From Clostridium drakei (GTDB lineage Bacteria > Bacillota > Clostridia > Clostridiales > Clostridiaceae): a stretch of DNA of 64,000 bases. Under the pieces are notes generated by a model, which was not told the origin of the DNA, did no database searches, and worked only from the letters and a program-made list of their open reading frames with translations. Numbering within the stretch: position 1 is the stretch's first letter; every line of letters begins with the position of its first letter. The stretch covers positions 62,001 to 126,000 of the forward strand of contig NZ_JIBU02000013.1 in the NCBI RefSeq assembly GCF_000633595.2, written 5' to 3'. The position numbers and the translations under genes are program-made. Shown piece after piece: positions 8,132 through 17,245 of this stretch.

Positions 8132-8806
8132 CTAATCCCCCTTTACTCCATTTTTCATCTGATTCCTCATAATATGAAAAACCAGTTTTATTATAGTTTC
8201 TCGGGTAGTTTTATCTAAGTCTAAAAAAACAGTTCCATAAATAATTTTAGGACTTTTTTTATCACTTTCTACCCTTACTATCTTGGTTTTTACAGTAATA
8301 CTTTCTTGTTGTAAAGGGATTGTTACCATTAAAATATCCTTACAGTTTACTTTTTCTTCCAACTCTCTGTTAACAGCAAGTCTCATACCGCCTCCACTTA
8401 TATCCAGTGAGTATGCTTCAAAGAACTCTATTTGATTATCCCCTATACTTTTCATATCTTTTGCCAAATTTATTCTTGCACAAACCACATTAGTCATAAA
8501 AGGAATTCTGACAAAATTTCTTCTCTGTAACTTTATAAAAACATCAGGCTTCTTTATCATTATAATAAGTATTTTATCTACTTTTCTTCCTAAAACTATA
8601 GTTTCAAATCTATATATTTCTTTATCATAATAGTATACACCAGTAATTCTTTCTTCTTTCCTTAAAGGTAGATATTGACCATTATTTACCGGTATACTTA
8701 TTGCTACATATTCTTCTGTAATATCTTGAATATTACTTTTATAATATCCGTCTTCCATTTCAATTTCTATTTTACCGTTAATTAAGAATTCTACCTTTTC
8801 ACTCAT
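8132..8806 (-). CDS. YcgR-like PilZ-domain flagellar brake protein
   Basis: A 224-residue two-domain protein. Residues 1-90 form a YcgR-N (PilZN) type beta domain. The C-terminal PilZ domain has the full c-di-GMP signature: RRNFVR (95-100, the RxxxR arginines) and DISGGG (135-140, the D/NxSxxG motif). Proteins of this family (B. subtilis YpfA/DgrA, E. coli YcgR) bind c-di-GMP and slow or stop the flagellar motor. The intact binding residues suggest c-di-GMP control of swimming here. It lies 4 bp upstream of fliA and 11 bp downstream of flhG, inside the operon. Confidence 0.9.
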   Translation of the reverse strand: MSEKVEFLINGKIEIEMEDGYYKSNIQDITEEYVAISIPVNNGQYLPLRKEERITGVYYYDKEIYRFETIVLGRKVDKILIIMIKKPDVFIKLQRRNFVRIPFMTNVVCARINLAKDMKSIGDNQIEFFEAYSLDISGGGMRLAVNRELEEKVNCKDILMVTIPLQQESITVKTKIVRVESDKKSPKIIYGTVFLDLDKTTRETIIKLVFHIMRNQMKNGVKGD

Positions 8807-8817
8807 ATAACTACTCC

Positions 8818-9696
8818 TTATGAAAATATATTGAATATTTTTTTAAATAAATCTTGTACACTTTTTCCACCTTTTTCATTTTCAATACCTACTATTTTTT
8901 TTGCTATATGTTCTACATCCTTAGCTACTGTTGAGTTAGGGTAACTTGTTAAAAAAGGCTCCTGACTTCTTACGGCTTTAATAAGTTTTTTATCCTCACT
9001 CATATGACCTAAATACTGTAATTCTATATTTAAAAACTTTTTTACTACATTACTAAATTTATTATACGTAGCTTCACCCTCTTCTGCATCTATGGTCTTA
9101 TTCACTAAAACCTTAGCAGACTTTTTCAATTTAAAATGATTTACTGTTTTAAGAAGACTATAGGCATCTGTAAGTGAAGTTGGTTCTGGAGTTGTAATAA
9201 TTATTAATTCTTCTGAGCAAGCAATAAAACCAAGTACACTTCTATTCACACCTGCACCAGTATCAATTATTATATAATCAATATCGTTCAATTCTGATAA
9301 TTTTTCTATAAAAGACTCCCTTTGAGCTTCTGTTACTTCTTCAAACTTTGAAATACCAGTTCCTCCTGGAAGAAGTTTTACTCCAAGTGTTCCTTCAATT
9401 ACCACTTCTTCTATGGATTTATTATCAAATATTATATCATATACGTTAAATTTTGGCAAAAAACCCATAAGTACGTCATCATTCCCCATGCCTATATCTG
9501 CGTCAAATATAAGTACTTTTTTCCCCATCTTTTGTAGTGCGATAGCTACATTTACTACAAAATTACTTTTACCAACTCCTCCTTTACCAGAAGTTACAGT
9601 AATAATTCTTGGTTTAGATGAACCTAATTTACTTTCTTGTTTTACTATTTTTTCTTTTTGTACTAGATTTCTTAATTTTTCAGCCTGATCCATCAT
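8818..9696 (-). CDS. flhG: Flagellar number regulator, MinD/ParA-like ATPase
   Basis: A 292-residue FlhG (YlxH/FleN) ATPase that controls the number and placement of flagella together with FlhF. The deviant Walker A motif SGKGGVGKS is at 36-44, with the signature Lys K38, followed by DADIGMGNDD. The extreme N-terminus holds DQAEKLR, the DQAxxLR motif known to stimulate FlhF GTPase activity. A basic amphipathic C-terminus could bind membrane, as in MinD. It overlaps flhF by 4 bp, indicating coupling. All key residues are present. Confidence 0.94.
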   Translation of the reverse strand: MMDQAEKLRNLVQKEKIVKQESKLGSSKPRIITVTSGKGGVGKSNFVVNVAIALQKMGKKVLIFDADIGMGNDDVLMGFLPKFNVYDIIFDNKSIEEVVIEGTLGVKLLPGGTGISKFEEVTEAQRESFIEKLSELNDIDYIIIDTGAGVNRSVLGFIACSEELIIITTPEPTSLTDAYSLLKTVNHFKLKKSAKVLVNKTIDAEEGEATYNKFSNVVKKFLNIELQYLGHMSEDKKLIKAVRSQEPFLTSYPNSTVAKDVEHIAKKIVGIENEKGGKSVQDLFKKIFNIFS

Positions 9697-10886
9697 ATAC
9701 TATCCTCTCCTAGTATAAGATTAGTTATTTCTTTTGAAGTAATAAACTTTATATCATCTGGAACATTTTGTCCTGTTGTAACAAAGGTTATTGGTTTTTT
9801 TGAATCTTTACATATATTTAGTATAGAACCATATGTAGAAGTTTCATCCAACTTAGTAATTATTATATTACTATAATTTAAAGGCTTATATCCATCAAGT
9901 ATTACATCTATATCTCTATTTTTTGTAGTACAACTCATTACTAAATTTACATTATCAGTATTAACCTTTTCTATAAAAGCTCTTAGTTCTGATATCTGCA
10001 TAGTATTTTTACTGCTTCTTCCTGTAGTATCTACTAATATTACATCGCAATTGCTCATGCTTTCTACTGCTGCTTCCATTTCCTTTATAGTTAAAACTAC
10101 TTTAAAAGGTATATTCATTATATCTGCATAAGTTTTAAGCTGTTCTACTGCACCTATTCTATATGTATCTATAGTTATAAGCCCTACTTTTTTTCCTTCT
10201 AAAAGTGCCATCTTACCTGCCAATTTTGCAATAGTAGTAGTTTTGCCAACGCCTGTTGGTCCAACGAGTACTACTACATCACTTTCTTGCATAGGCCTTG
10301 TAAGTATAACATGTTCCATTACTTTCTTAATTTTTTCTTTATCAGGTATATCATCAGGTATCATTTTCATTTCATTCATTATGTATTTAACAACTTCATC
10401 TTCTATATCCATTTTTTCTAAATATAGTTGCACTTTACTTTTACCAATAGTTATATTTGATCCTTTAACCATTTCATCTAACATACTTCTCATTTCTTTT
10501 ACTTCATTCATAAGTTGTCCATTATTTTTTTCTAGCATCAACTTATAATTTTCATCAAAAATAACTTCAGTTCTTTTTATCTGTTCATTATTCGATTGTA
10601 TATTACTTTCTTTGATTTGCTTTTCATTTTCTTTTATTTTACTATTCATTATCTTTTTTATAGCTTGTATACTTTCTTCTACATTTTCTCCACTATTTAT
10701 ATCTCTAGATGGTTTTTTATTATCCACGGCTGCTGTAACTTCCAAAACTTTTTTTGAAAAAAATCCCCAAAAGCCTCCTTTTCTTATCCTTCTTTGACTT
10801 ATTATAACGGCATCTTTTCCTAATTCATATCTTATTCTAGTAAGTGCTTCGCTCATACTCTTAACTATGTATCTTTTAATTACCAT
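9693..10886 (-). CDS. flhF: Signal recognition particle-type GTPase FlhF
   Basis: A 397-residue SRP GTPase that sets flagellar position at the membrane. It has a basic B domain (about 1-110, variable and Glu/Lys-rich), an N domain, and the G domain with P-loop GPTGVGKT (209-216), DTYRIGA (240-246), a DTTGRS switch and TKLDE. The arrangement matches B. subtilis FlhF. It overlaps flhG by 4 bp downstream and flhA by 1 bp upstream (TAATG-type junction), so export, positioning and number control are translated as a block. Confidence 0.94.
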   Translation of the reverse strand: MVIKRYIVKSMSEALTRIRYELGKDAVIISQRRIRKGGFWGFFSKKVLEVTAAVDNKKPSRDINSGENVEESIQAIKKIMNSKIKENEKQIKESNIQSNNEQIKRTEVIFDENYKLMLEKNNGQLMNEVKEMRSMLDEMVKGSNITIGKSKVQLYLEKMDIEDEVVKYIMNEMKMIPDDIPDKEKIKKVMEHVILTRPMQESDVVVLVGPTGVGKTTTIAKLAGKMALLEGKKVGLITIDTYRIGAVEQLKTYADIMNIPFKVVLTIKEMEAAVESMSNCDVILVDTTGRSSKNTMQISELRAFIEKVNTDNVNLVMSCTTKNRDIDVILDGYKPLNYSNIIITKLDETSTYGSILNICKDSKKPITFVTTGQNVPDDIKFITSKEITNLILGEDSI

Positions 10887-12952
10887 TATATCGAAATCAC
10901 CCCTTCAGTTTTTATCTCTATTTCATTTGGTATTTCATTAAGAGACAACACATTTACTGCTGGAAAAACCATTTCTATAAGCTTTCTAAAAGCAGGTCGT
11001 ATTTTAGGAGATACCAATACTACTGGTTGGTTTTCATAAAAATACACAGAATCTAAAGTATTTTTTACAGAGCCTAAAATTTTACCTGTAGTATCTGGAT
11101 CTATAGCTGGGAATGATCCCTGCATAGATTTTTGTATATTATTCCCTATGAGATCTTCTATTTTAGGATCTAGTGTAACTACAGATACAGCTCCATTTTC
11201 ATCTACAAGTGGATTGCAAATACTTCTTCCAAGAGCAAATCTTACATATTCCGTTAAGACCTCAATATCTTTTGTGGTTCTAGAGTTATCTGCTAATGAT
11301 TCCATTATAGTTACCATATCTTTAATCGACACTCTTTCTTTTAAAAGATTTTGAAGTACCTTTTGAAGTTCACCTATAGTAAGTAAATCTGGTATCAATT
11401 CTTCTACTACTGCACTATACTTTTCTTTTACTGAATCTACAATAACTTTAACTTCCTGTCTTCCTAATAGTTCATAAGAATGATTCTTTATAGTTTCTGT
11501 CAAATGAGTGACCATAACAGTAGTTGGATCTACTACTGTAAACCCTTTTATTTCTGCTTCTTCTCTTTGGTCATTATTTATCCAAACTGCTGGAATTCCA
11601 AAGGATGGTTCCATGGTTTTAATACCTGGAATCTCTGTTTCACTATTTGTAGGGTCCATACATAAAAGCATGTTTGGCATAAGTTCTCCTTTTGCCATTA
11701 CAGTTCCTCTTATCTTTACTACATATTCATTAGTTTTCAATTGAAGATTATCTCTTATTCTAATAGGCTGAACTACTATCCCCATTTCTATAGCACATTG
11801 ACGTCTTACAGAAGTTACTCTTTGAAGTAAATCTCCTCCTGCAGCCTCATCTGCCATAGGAATAAGTCCATAGCCTATTTCAACCTCCATAGGTTCAACG
11901 GAAATCAAATTCATTACATTCTCTGGTTCCTTACTTTCTGTTTCTACTATCTCCTGCTGTTCAACTTCCATTTGCTGAATAACTTGTTCCTTTGCATCTT
12001 TATAAAGAAGGAATGCAGCTGTTCCACAAGCTACAGATAACATAAAAAATGCAAAGTGTGGAAGACCAGGTATTATAGCTAGAAATAAAAGAACTACTGC
12101 TGCTATTGCTATAACCTTTGGAAATCCAGTTAATTGTTTAATAGCTAAAGTACCAAAGTTTTCTTTACTGCCTGAACGAGTAACTAATATACCTGAAGCT
12201 GTAGATATTAAAAGTGCTGGTATCTGAGTTACAAGTCCATCACCTATAGTAAGTTTTGTATAAGTTTGTGCGGCAGTTGCTACATCCATATTAAGCATTA
12301 CAGCACCTATTATAATACCAGCTATAACATTTATTACTGTAATTATAAGTCCTGCTATAGCATCTCCTTTTACAAACTTTGAAGCACCATCCATAGCCCC
12401 ATAAAAATCTGCTTCATGCTGTAAATCTTCTCTTCTTTTCTTAGCACCACTTTCATCAATAAGTCCTGAATTTAAATCAGCATCTATACTCATTTGTTTA
12501 CCAGGCATAGCATCTAATGTAAATCTAGCTGAAACTTCTGATACTCTGCCTGCTCCATTAGTAATTACTATAAATTGTATAATTATTATAATAAGATATA
12601 TAATTACACCTACTACATAATTTCCACCTACAACAAAGCTTCCAAAGGAATTAATTACTTCTCCTGCATACGCATCTCTAAGTATTAATCTTGTAGAAGA
12701 TACATTAAGAGCTAACCTAAACAAAGTAGTAATTAAAAGTAATGTTGGAAATACAGAAAACTGTAAAACCTCTGTGGTAAACATTGTTAAAAGTATAATC
12801 ACTACGGATACGGTAATGTTAAATGCTATAAGTATATCTAGTATTCCTGAAGGTAATGGTATTATGATCATCATTACCACAGATATAACTACAAAAGCCA
12901 TTATTATATCTACATTGTCTTTTATATTAAATCTTTTTTTACTATTTTCCAA
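10886..12952 (-). CDS. flhA: Flagellar type III export component FlhA
   Basis: A 688-residue FlhA, the large export-gate subunit that docks substrate-chaperone complexes and uses the proton-motive force. The N-terminal half has seven to eight membrane helices and the conserved cytoplasmic FHIPEP region (about 140-210, SVSARFTLDAMPGKQMSIDADLNSG split by helices). The C-terminal cytoplasmic ring domain begins near residue 330 (GYGLIPMADE...). Length is normal and no frame interruption is seen. It is flanked by fliR-flhB (18 bp) and flhF (1-bp overlap). Confidence 0.96.
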   Translation of the reverse strand: MENSKKRFNIKDNVDIIMAFVVISVVMMIIIPLPSGILDILIAFNITVSVVIILLTMFTTEVLQFSVFPTLLLITTLFRLALNVSSTRLILRDAYAGEVINSFGSFVVGGNYVVGVIIYLIIIIIQFIVITNGAGRVSEVSARFTLDAMPGKQMSIDADLNSGLIDESGAKKRREDLQHEADFYGAMDGASKFVKGDAIAGLIITVINVIAGIIIGAVMLNMDVATAAQTYTKLTIGDGLVTQIPALLISTASGILVTRSGSKENFGTLAIKQLTGFPKVIAIAAVVLLFLAIIPGLPHFAFFMLSVACGTAAFLLYKDAKEQVIQQMEVEQQEIVETESKEPENVMNLISVEPMEVEIGYGLIPMADEAAGGDLLQRVTSVRRQCAIEMGIVVQPIRIRDNLQLKTNEYVVKIRGTVMAKGELMPNMLLCMDPTNSETEIPGIKTMEPSFGIPAVWINNDQREEAEIKGFTVVDPTTVMVTHLTETIKNHSYELLGRQEVKVIVDSVKEKYSAVVEELIPDLLTIGELQKVLQNLLKERVSIKDMVTIMESLADNSRTTKDIEVLTEYVRFALGRSICNPLVDENGAVSVVTLDPKIEDLIGNNIQKSMQGSFPAIDPDTTGKILGSVKNTLDSVYFYENQPVVLVSPKIRPAFRKLIEMVFPAVNVLSLNEIPNEIEIKTEGVISI

Positions 12953-12969
12953 AATACCACCCCTGTATT

Positions 12970-14751
12970 TTACTTACGTTCTTTAATTTTATATACTAGT
13001 GCTAATATTTCCGCTACAGCTTCATACATGTTCATTGGAATTTCCTCATCCAATTCAACCTCACTGTACATAAGCCTTGCAAGAGGTTTATTTTCAATTA
13101 TAGGAACATCATTTTCTTTAGCTATTTCTTTTATTTTTAATGCAACTCTATCTGCTCCTTTAGCAGCTACCACTGGAGCCTCTAATCCTTCCTCATACTT
13201 AAGTGCAACGGCTATATGAGTAGGGTTAGTAACAACTACAGTAGCTTTAGGAACTTCCTGCATCATTCTTCTAGTAGCCATTTCCCTTTGCTTTTGTTTT
13301 ATTTTGCTTTTAACTTGAGGATCTCCCTCATCTTGCTTATATTCTTCCTTTACTTCTTGTTTGGACATCTTTAAGTCCTTATTATGTTGAAATCTCTGAT
13401 AAACATAATCTATTATTGCAATAATGATCATTAATATAGTTATTCTAAAAAATATATTAATTGTAAGCTTACTTATTGCAGCTGCTACTGCTTGTGCATT
13501 AAGACTTCCTAAAGTAAGTATGTACTGATAATTATCTTTTACAAACTTATAACCTACAAAACCCACTATTGATATCATAGCTAAATCTTTAAAAAGCTCC
13601 ATAACTGTTCTCATTGAAAAGATTCTTTTAAATCCATTTATAGGATTCAGCTTTGATAAATCAGGTTTTAATGGTTCTGAAGTAATAAGTGCTCCTGTTT
13701 GAAGAAAATTTGCTAGTACTCCCATAAGCATAATTGGAAGCACAACTGGAAGGAATATTATTCCTATTCTCCATACAACTATAAATAATATTTTTTGCAC
13801 ACTATCATAACTTAATGACATAGTTAAATAATTATTTAAAAAAACTATCAATGTATTTTTAAGTCCATTGCCTACATAACCACCTAAAGCTACAATAACC
13901 AGAGTAGAAGCAAGTAACGTAAATGCTAATGCTATTTCTTTACTCTTAGCTATTTGTCCTTTTTTTCTAGCATCACTCTTTTTTTTCGGTGTAGCCTCTT
14001 CAGTTTTGTCATCAGATGCGAATATTATAAGTAGAGGTATAGTTTTATAAAATCCATTTATGGCATCTTGCATTCCATAAAAAGAGTTTTCTATCATTTT
14101 TAAAAATATAGGAAGTGCAAAGCAAAACGCTCCAAGTCCTACAAGTATTTTTACTGGCATTCCAAGTATCATTACATTCAACTGTGGAACTGTTCTAGAA
14201 ACAAGTCCCATAGTTATATCTGTTATAAGAATTATCAATACTATAGGTATTGCTATTTTCACTGCTATTTCAAAATACTCAATAAATACCCTTATTATCA
14301 AATTTATTGAATTTTGATTTAAGAAAAAATTTCCCAATTTTATAACTTTAAAGCTTTCCATTAAAGCTTTTATAAGCATATGGTGTCCATCTACTATAAA
14401 GAAAATCACCATGCTAAACCAATATAATATATGTTCTATGAAAGTAGTGTTGCTGCTTGAAGTTGGATCAAACATTGTCATCATGGAAAATCCAACCTGC
14501 ATATCCATAATGCTGCCAGCAAAGCGCACACTGTTAAAGCATAAATTTGTTATAAAACCTAATGTAAATCCTGCAACTGCTTCATTCATACAGTTTATAA
14601 TAAATGGTAAATTATTATTTATATTGTTGATACCTGCATAATCAACACCAGGTATCAATATGTATGCCATAATTAAGGTTATACCTACCTTAACTGTAGC
14701 TGGAGTTCCACTTGGAAAAAATATAGGGACTACTACAAAAAAACAAAACAT
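12970..14751 (-). CDS. fliR: Fused export proteins FliR-FlhB
   Basis: A single 593-residue frame joins FliR (about 1-245) to FlhB (from about 246, DKTEEATPKKKSDARKKGQI, the FlhB N-terminus). This fusion is known in several clostridia. FlhB carries its autocleavage site NPTH (in VVTNPTHIAVALKYEEG), needed for the hook-to-filament export switch. The first ATG at 14751 has no ribosome site and would remove the front of the first FliR helix. The open frame continues upstream with DTLYFTALILISIR, which fits a normal FliR N-terminus. A strong GGGGAGGAG site at 14803-14811 sits 6 nt before a GTA codon (14794-14796), so the true start is probably non-canonical, or a base differs here. Confidence 0.93.
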   Translation of the reverse strand: MFCFFVVVPIFFPSGTPATVKVGITLIMAYILIPGVDYAGINNINNNLPFIINCMNEAVAGFTLGFITNLCFNSVRFAGSIMDMQVGFSMMTMFDPTSSSNTTFIEHILYWFSMVIFFIVDGHHMLIKALMESFKVIKLGNFFLNQNSINLIIRVFIEYFEIAVKIAIPIVLIILITDITMGLVSRTVPQLNVMILGMPVKILVGLGAFCFALPIFLKMIENSFYGMQDAINGFYKTIPLLIIFASDDKTEEATPKKKSDARKKGQIAKSKEIALAFTLLASTLVIVALGGYVGNGLKNTLIVFLNNYLTMSLSYDSVQKILFIVVWRIGIIFLPVVLPIMLMGVLANFLQTGALITSEPLKPDLSKLNPINGFKRIFSMRTVMELFKDLAMISIVGFVGYKFVKDNYQYILTLGSLNAQAVAAAISKLTINIFFRITILMIIIAIIDYVYQRFQHNKDLKMSKQEVKEEYKQDEGDPQVKSKIKQKQREMATRRMMQEVPKATVVVTNPTHIAVALKYEEGLEAPVVAAKGADRVALKIKEIAKENDVPIIENKPLARLMYSEVELDEEIPMNMYEAVAEILALVYKIKERK

Positions 14752-14853
14752 TCTAATACTTATAAGTATTAATGCTGTAAAATATAAAGTATCTACGAAA
14801 ATCTCCTCCCCACATTTTTAATTGAGATTCTTTACTATAAATAACTTTTAATT

Positions 14854-15123
14854 TTATTGTGTAATATGTGCTATATATGTAAATATTCTTTGTGTAAAAT
14901 TCACTAATTGATGAAGCATCCAACTGCCTGTAACAAGTCCAACTACCGCTATTGCAATAAGTTTTGGTACAAAAGTTAAAGTCTGCTCTTGTATCTGGGT
15001 AGTAGCCTGAAATATACTTATAATAAGTCCTACTAATATTGAAATTATCAAAATAGGTGCTGATACTATAAGTCCTGTTTGTATTGCATCCTTTATAATG
15101 CCCATTACCATATTTTCACTCAT
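14854..15123 (-). CDS. fliQ: Flagellar export protein FliQ
   Basis: An 89-residue, two-helix membrane protein that forms the export-gate helix with FliP and FliR. The sequence GLIVSAPILIISILVGLIISIFQATTQIQEQTL contains the conserved FliQ hairpin with TQIQEQTL. It lies 10 bp after fliP, the standard P-Q-R order. Length is typical. Confidence 0.95.
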   Translation of the reverse strand: MSENMVMGIIKDAIQTGLIVSAPILIISILVGLIISIFQATTQIQEQTLTFVPKLIAIAVVGLVTGSWMLHQLVNFTQRIFTYIAHITQ

Positions 15124-15133
15124 TTAGCTCACC

Positions 15134-15910
15134 TCACGAAAAACTTGAAACCAAAGATTTTACAAGCAAATACCATCCATCTACCATTACAAATAGTAAT
15201 AGTTTAAAAGGCAGTGATACCATAGCTGGAGGAAGCATAAACATACCCATTGACATAAGAACACTAGCTACAACTAAATCTATTATCATAAATGGTATAT
15301 AGATCATAAATCCTATCATAAAAGCAGTTTTAAGCTCACTTATCATAAAAGCAGGTACTACTACATAAAGTGGTGCATTATCCTTTGTAATCTTATAATT
15401 TACCTTTGCTGTATCTATAAATAGTTGAAAGTCTTTCTTATAAGTATATTTAAGCATAAATTCTCTTAAAGGTTTTGCCCCTTCATCTATAGCCTGTTCT
15501 TGGGTTATTTTATTCTGCATATATGGTTGGATAGAATTAGTATTAACTTTACTATAAACTGGCTGCATAATAAATACTGTTAAAAATAATGCTAGTCCAA
15601 TTAATACTGTATTTGGAGGAGATTGCTGTGTTCCCATAGCACCTCTTAAAAATCCAAATACTACTACAATTCTTACAAAGCTTGTCATCATCATAATAAA
15701 AGAAGGTAAAATTGTGAGAATTGTGAGCATTATAAGCAATTTTATATTTCCAACATACTGTTGTGGTGTAGTTGCATTATCTACTGAGATATTTACCTTT
15801 GGTATAGGAAAAGCCTCTGGAGCTGCATAAACCTTAGACGCAGCAAATATCAAAAATATAAATCCTAAAACTAAAGTACTTATTATAACTTTACTTCTGT
15901 TTTTATTCAT
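15134..15910 (-). CDS. fliP: Flagellar export protein FliP
   Basis: A 258-residue FliP, the core of the export gate. A cleavable signal peptide ([11 protein letters not shown]...FAASKVYAA) is followed by four membrane helices. Conserved family segments include [20 protein letters not shown] and the C-terminal [21 protein letters not shown] chose the ATG at 15910 because AAGGAAG lies 7 nt upstream and it begins the signal peptide. The frame is open for 18 further codons upstream, but these overlap fliO heavily. It overlaps the end of fliO by 8 bp. Confidence 0.95.
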   Translation of the reverse strand: MNKNRSKVIISTLVLGFIFLIFAASKVYAAPEAFPIPKVNISVDNATTPQQYVGNIKLLIMLTILTILPSFIMMMTSFVRIVVVFGFLRGAMGTQQSPPNTVLIGLALFLTVFIMQPVYSKVNTNSIQPYMQNKITQEQAIDEGAKPLREFMLKYTYKKDFQLFIDTAKVNYKITKDNAPLYVVVPAFMISELKTAFMIGFMIYIPFMIIDLVVASVLMSMGMFMLPPAMVSLPFKLLLFVMVDGWYLLVKSLVSSFS

Positions 15911-16259
15911 CCTTATCTTCCTTTTTAAATCTAAGTTTTCTATAAAAATCCTTAAAATCAGCATACTGAGGTATAGTTTTTGAGGCTTCTACACTTAAAA
16001 TTTCATCTTCATTAAGCTCTGAAATTATACTTATCTTACCCACAGTAGATGACAATACATACCCTTTATCTCCAATTTTAACTACCAATAGAGAATTTTC
16101 TTTTGATATAGGTGTTCTCTCTAAAATTTTTATATATTTTCCTTTTTGAATATTTTGAAGTTTGTTTCCTCCAAACTTCACAGATATATATATAAGTATA
16201 AGTACAAAAGGTAAACATATTATTATTTTAAAAAGCATTACCCAAAATTGTAAATTCAT
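15903..16259 (-). CDS. fliO: Flagellar biosynthetic protein FliO/FliZ
   Basis: A 118-residue protein with one N-terminal membrane helix ([20 protein letters not shown]) and a cytoplasmic FliO domain ([29 protein letters not shown]). FliO stabilises FliP assembly. The second in-frame ATG (16259) is chosen because GGAG lies 6 nt before it; the first has no site. Position between fliL and fliP is diagnostic for this weakly conserved protein. Confidence 0.88.
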   Translation of the reverse strand: MNLQFWVMLFKIIICLPFVLILIYISVKFGGNKLQNIQKGKYIKILERTPISKENSLLVVKIGDKGYVLSSTVGKISIISELNEDEILSVEASKTIPQYADFKDFYRKLRFKKEDKDE

Positions 16260-16282
16260 ATAATTCTCCATTCTTTAGAATT

Positions 16283-16822
16283 CTATTGAACTAAAAGATC
16301 ACTAAAGTAAACATTGTTAATCTGACCTTTTTTAAGTAAAGGATTTATTTTTTGAATAAGTTCCATTTTCAAATTATCCATATTTTTTGGTGTTATTTCA
16401 GCAGCTTTTTTACTTCTAAGTACAGCAATAACAGCATCTCTTATTAATGGTTTTTTCTCTGTTAACTCAGTTTCTAACTTTGAATTTTTATCATATCCTA
16501 CAAAAATCTTTGTCTTTATATATCTTTTTCCATCTTCATCTGCTAAATTAACTAGACATTCATCTAGTCCTACATTTTTTTCTGAAACTATTTGTTCCAA
16601 ATAGCTTTGATTTTGATTCTGATTTTGATTTGTCTTTGCTTGTGTCTGTGCTGTTGTTTGTGCCGTCTGTGCTGTTGTTGCTGCTGTTTTTTGTGTTCCT
16701 TTATCCTTTGCAAACTTGGAGTATCCAAAGTATGCACCTGCACCTACAATTATTAGTGCTATTAATCCCATTAATATAAGTTTTATTTTTTTTCCACCTT
16801 TTTTTTCTGCCTTATTTTCCAT
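16283..16822 (-). CDS. fliL: Flagellar basal body-associated protein FliL
   Basis: A 179-residue FliL that sits around the stator. One N-terminal membrane helix (IKLILMGLIALIIVGAGAYFGYS) is followed by a low-complexity Thr/Ala/Gln/Asn linker (about 42-75). The conserved FliL domain comes next (VNLADEDGKRYIKTKIFVGY, LRSKKAAEITPKNMDNLKMELI). The long Q/N-rich linker is a local feature. In many Firmicutes motA and motB lie just before fliL; here flbD is the direct neighbour. Confidence 0.92.
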   Translation of the reverse strand: MENKAEKKGGKKIKLILMGLIALIIVGAGAYFGYSKFAKDKGTQKTAATTAQTAQTTAQTQAKTNQNQNQNQSYLEQIVSEKNVGLDECLVNLADEDGKRYIKTKIFVGYDKNSKLETELTEKKPLIRDAVIAVLRSKKAAEITPKNMDNLKMELIQKINPLLKKGQINNVYFSDLLVQ

Positions 16823-16908
16823 TTTACTTTCTCCTTTTTCGCTACATATTAGTCAACTTATAAACTTTCTACTGTTAACCAATAAATGTGAAGTGAAGCT
16901 TAGTCTAA

Positions 16909-17136
16909 CTACCTACGTAAATCAGAATTTTTTTCAGAAGGTTGTTTCACATCACCTAAAAATATTTTTCTTTTATATTGAATAACTTTTTCAATAATCT
17001 CATCATTAGATTCTTTAACTAAATATTTCCTACCATTAATTAACGTTATAACGCTTTCTGGTATTTGCTCTAGTTTTTCTATCTGATCTGCATTTATAAC
17101 GAAAGGTTTATTATCAAATCCTATAATCTTTATCAT
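16909..17136 (-). CDS. flbD: FlbD family flagellar protein (swarming motility protein)
   Basis: A 75-residue small soluble protein of the FlbD/SwrD family. It begins MIKIIGFDNKPFVINADQIE and has TLINGRKYLVKES, the usual family core. SwrD in B. subtilis raises motor torque. The C-terminal tail is charged and variable. It lies between flgE and fliL, its standard place, with a clear GGAGG site at the ATG. Confidence 0.9.
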   Translation of the reverse strand: MIKIIGFDNKPFVINADQIEKLEQIPESVITLINGRKYLVKESNDEIIEKVIQYKRKIFLGDVKQPSEKNSDLRR

Positions 17137-17160
17137 ATAAAACCTCCATTTTAATTAATA

Positions 17161-17230
17161 GTTGAAAGTGAAGAATATATCTTCTTTATTTTAACTATTA
17201 ATACTAAACACTCAATTCTTCACTCTCAAC
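17161..17230. repeat. Imperfect inverted repeat between flgE and flbD
   Basis: GTTGAAAGTGAAGAAT (17161-17176) pairs with ATTCTTCACTCTCAAC (17215-17230) with one mismatch and a 38-nt loop. It has no T tract on the coding strand, so it is not an obvious terminator. It may be a short mobile palindrome or an RNA processing/stability stem splitting the operon message. Confidence 0.7.
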
Positions 17231-17245
17231 TTAAAACTAATTTAA

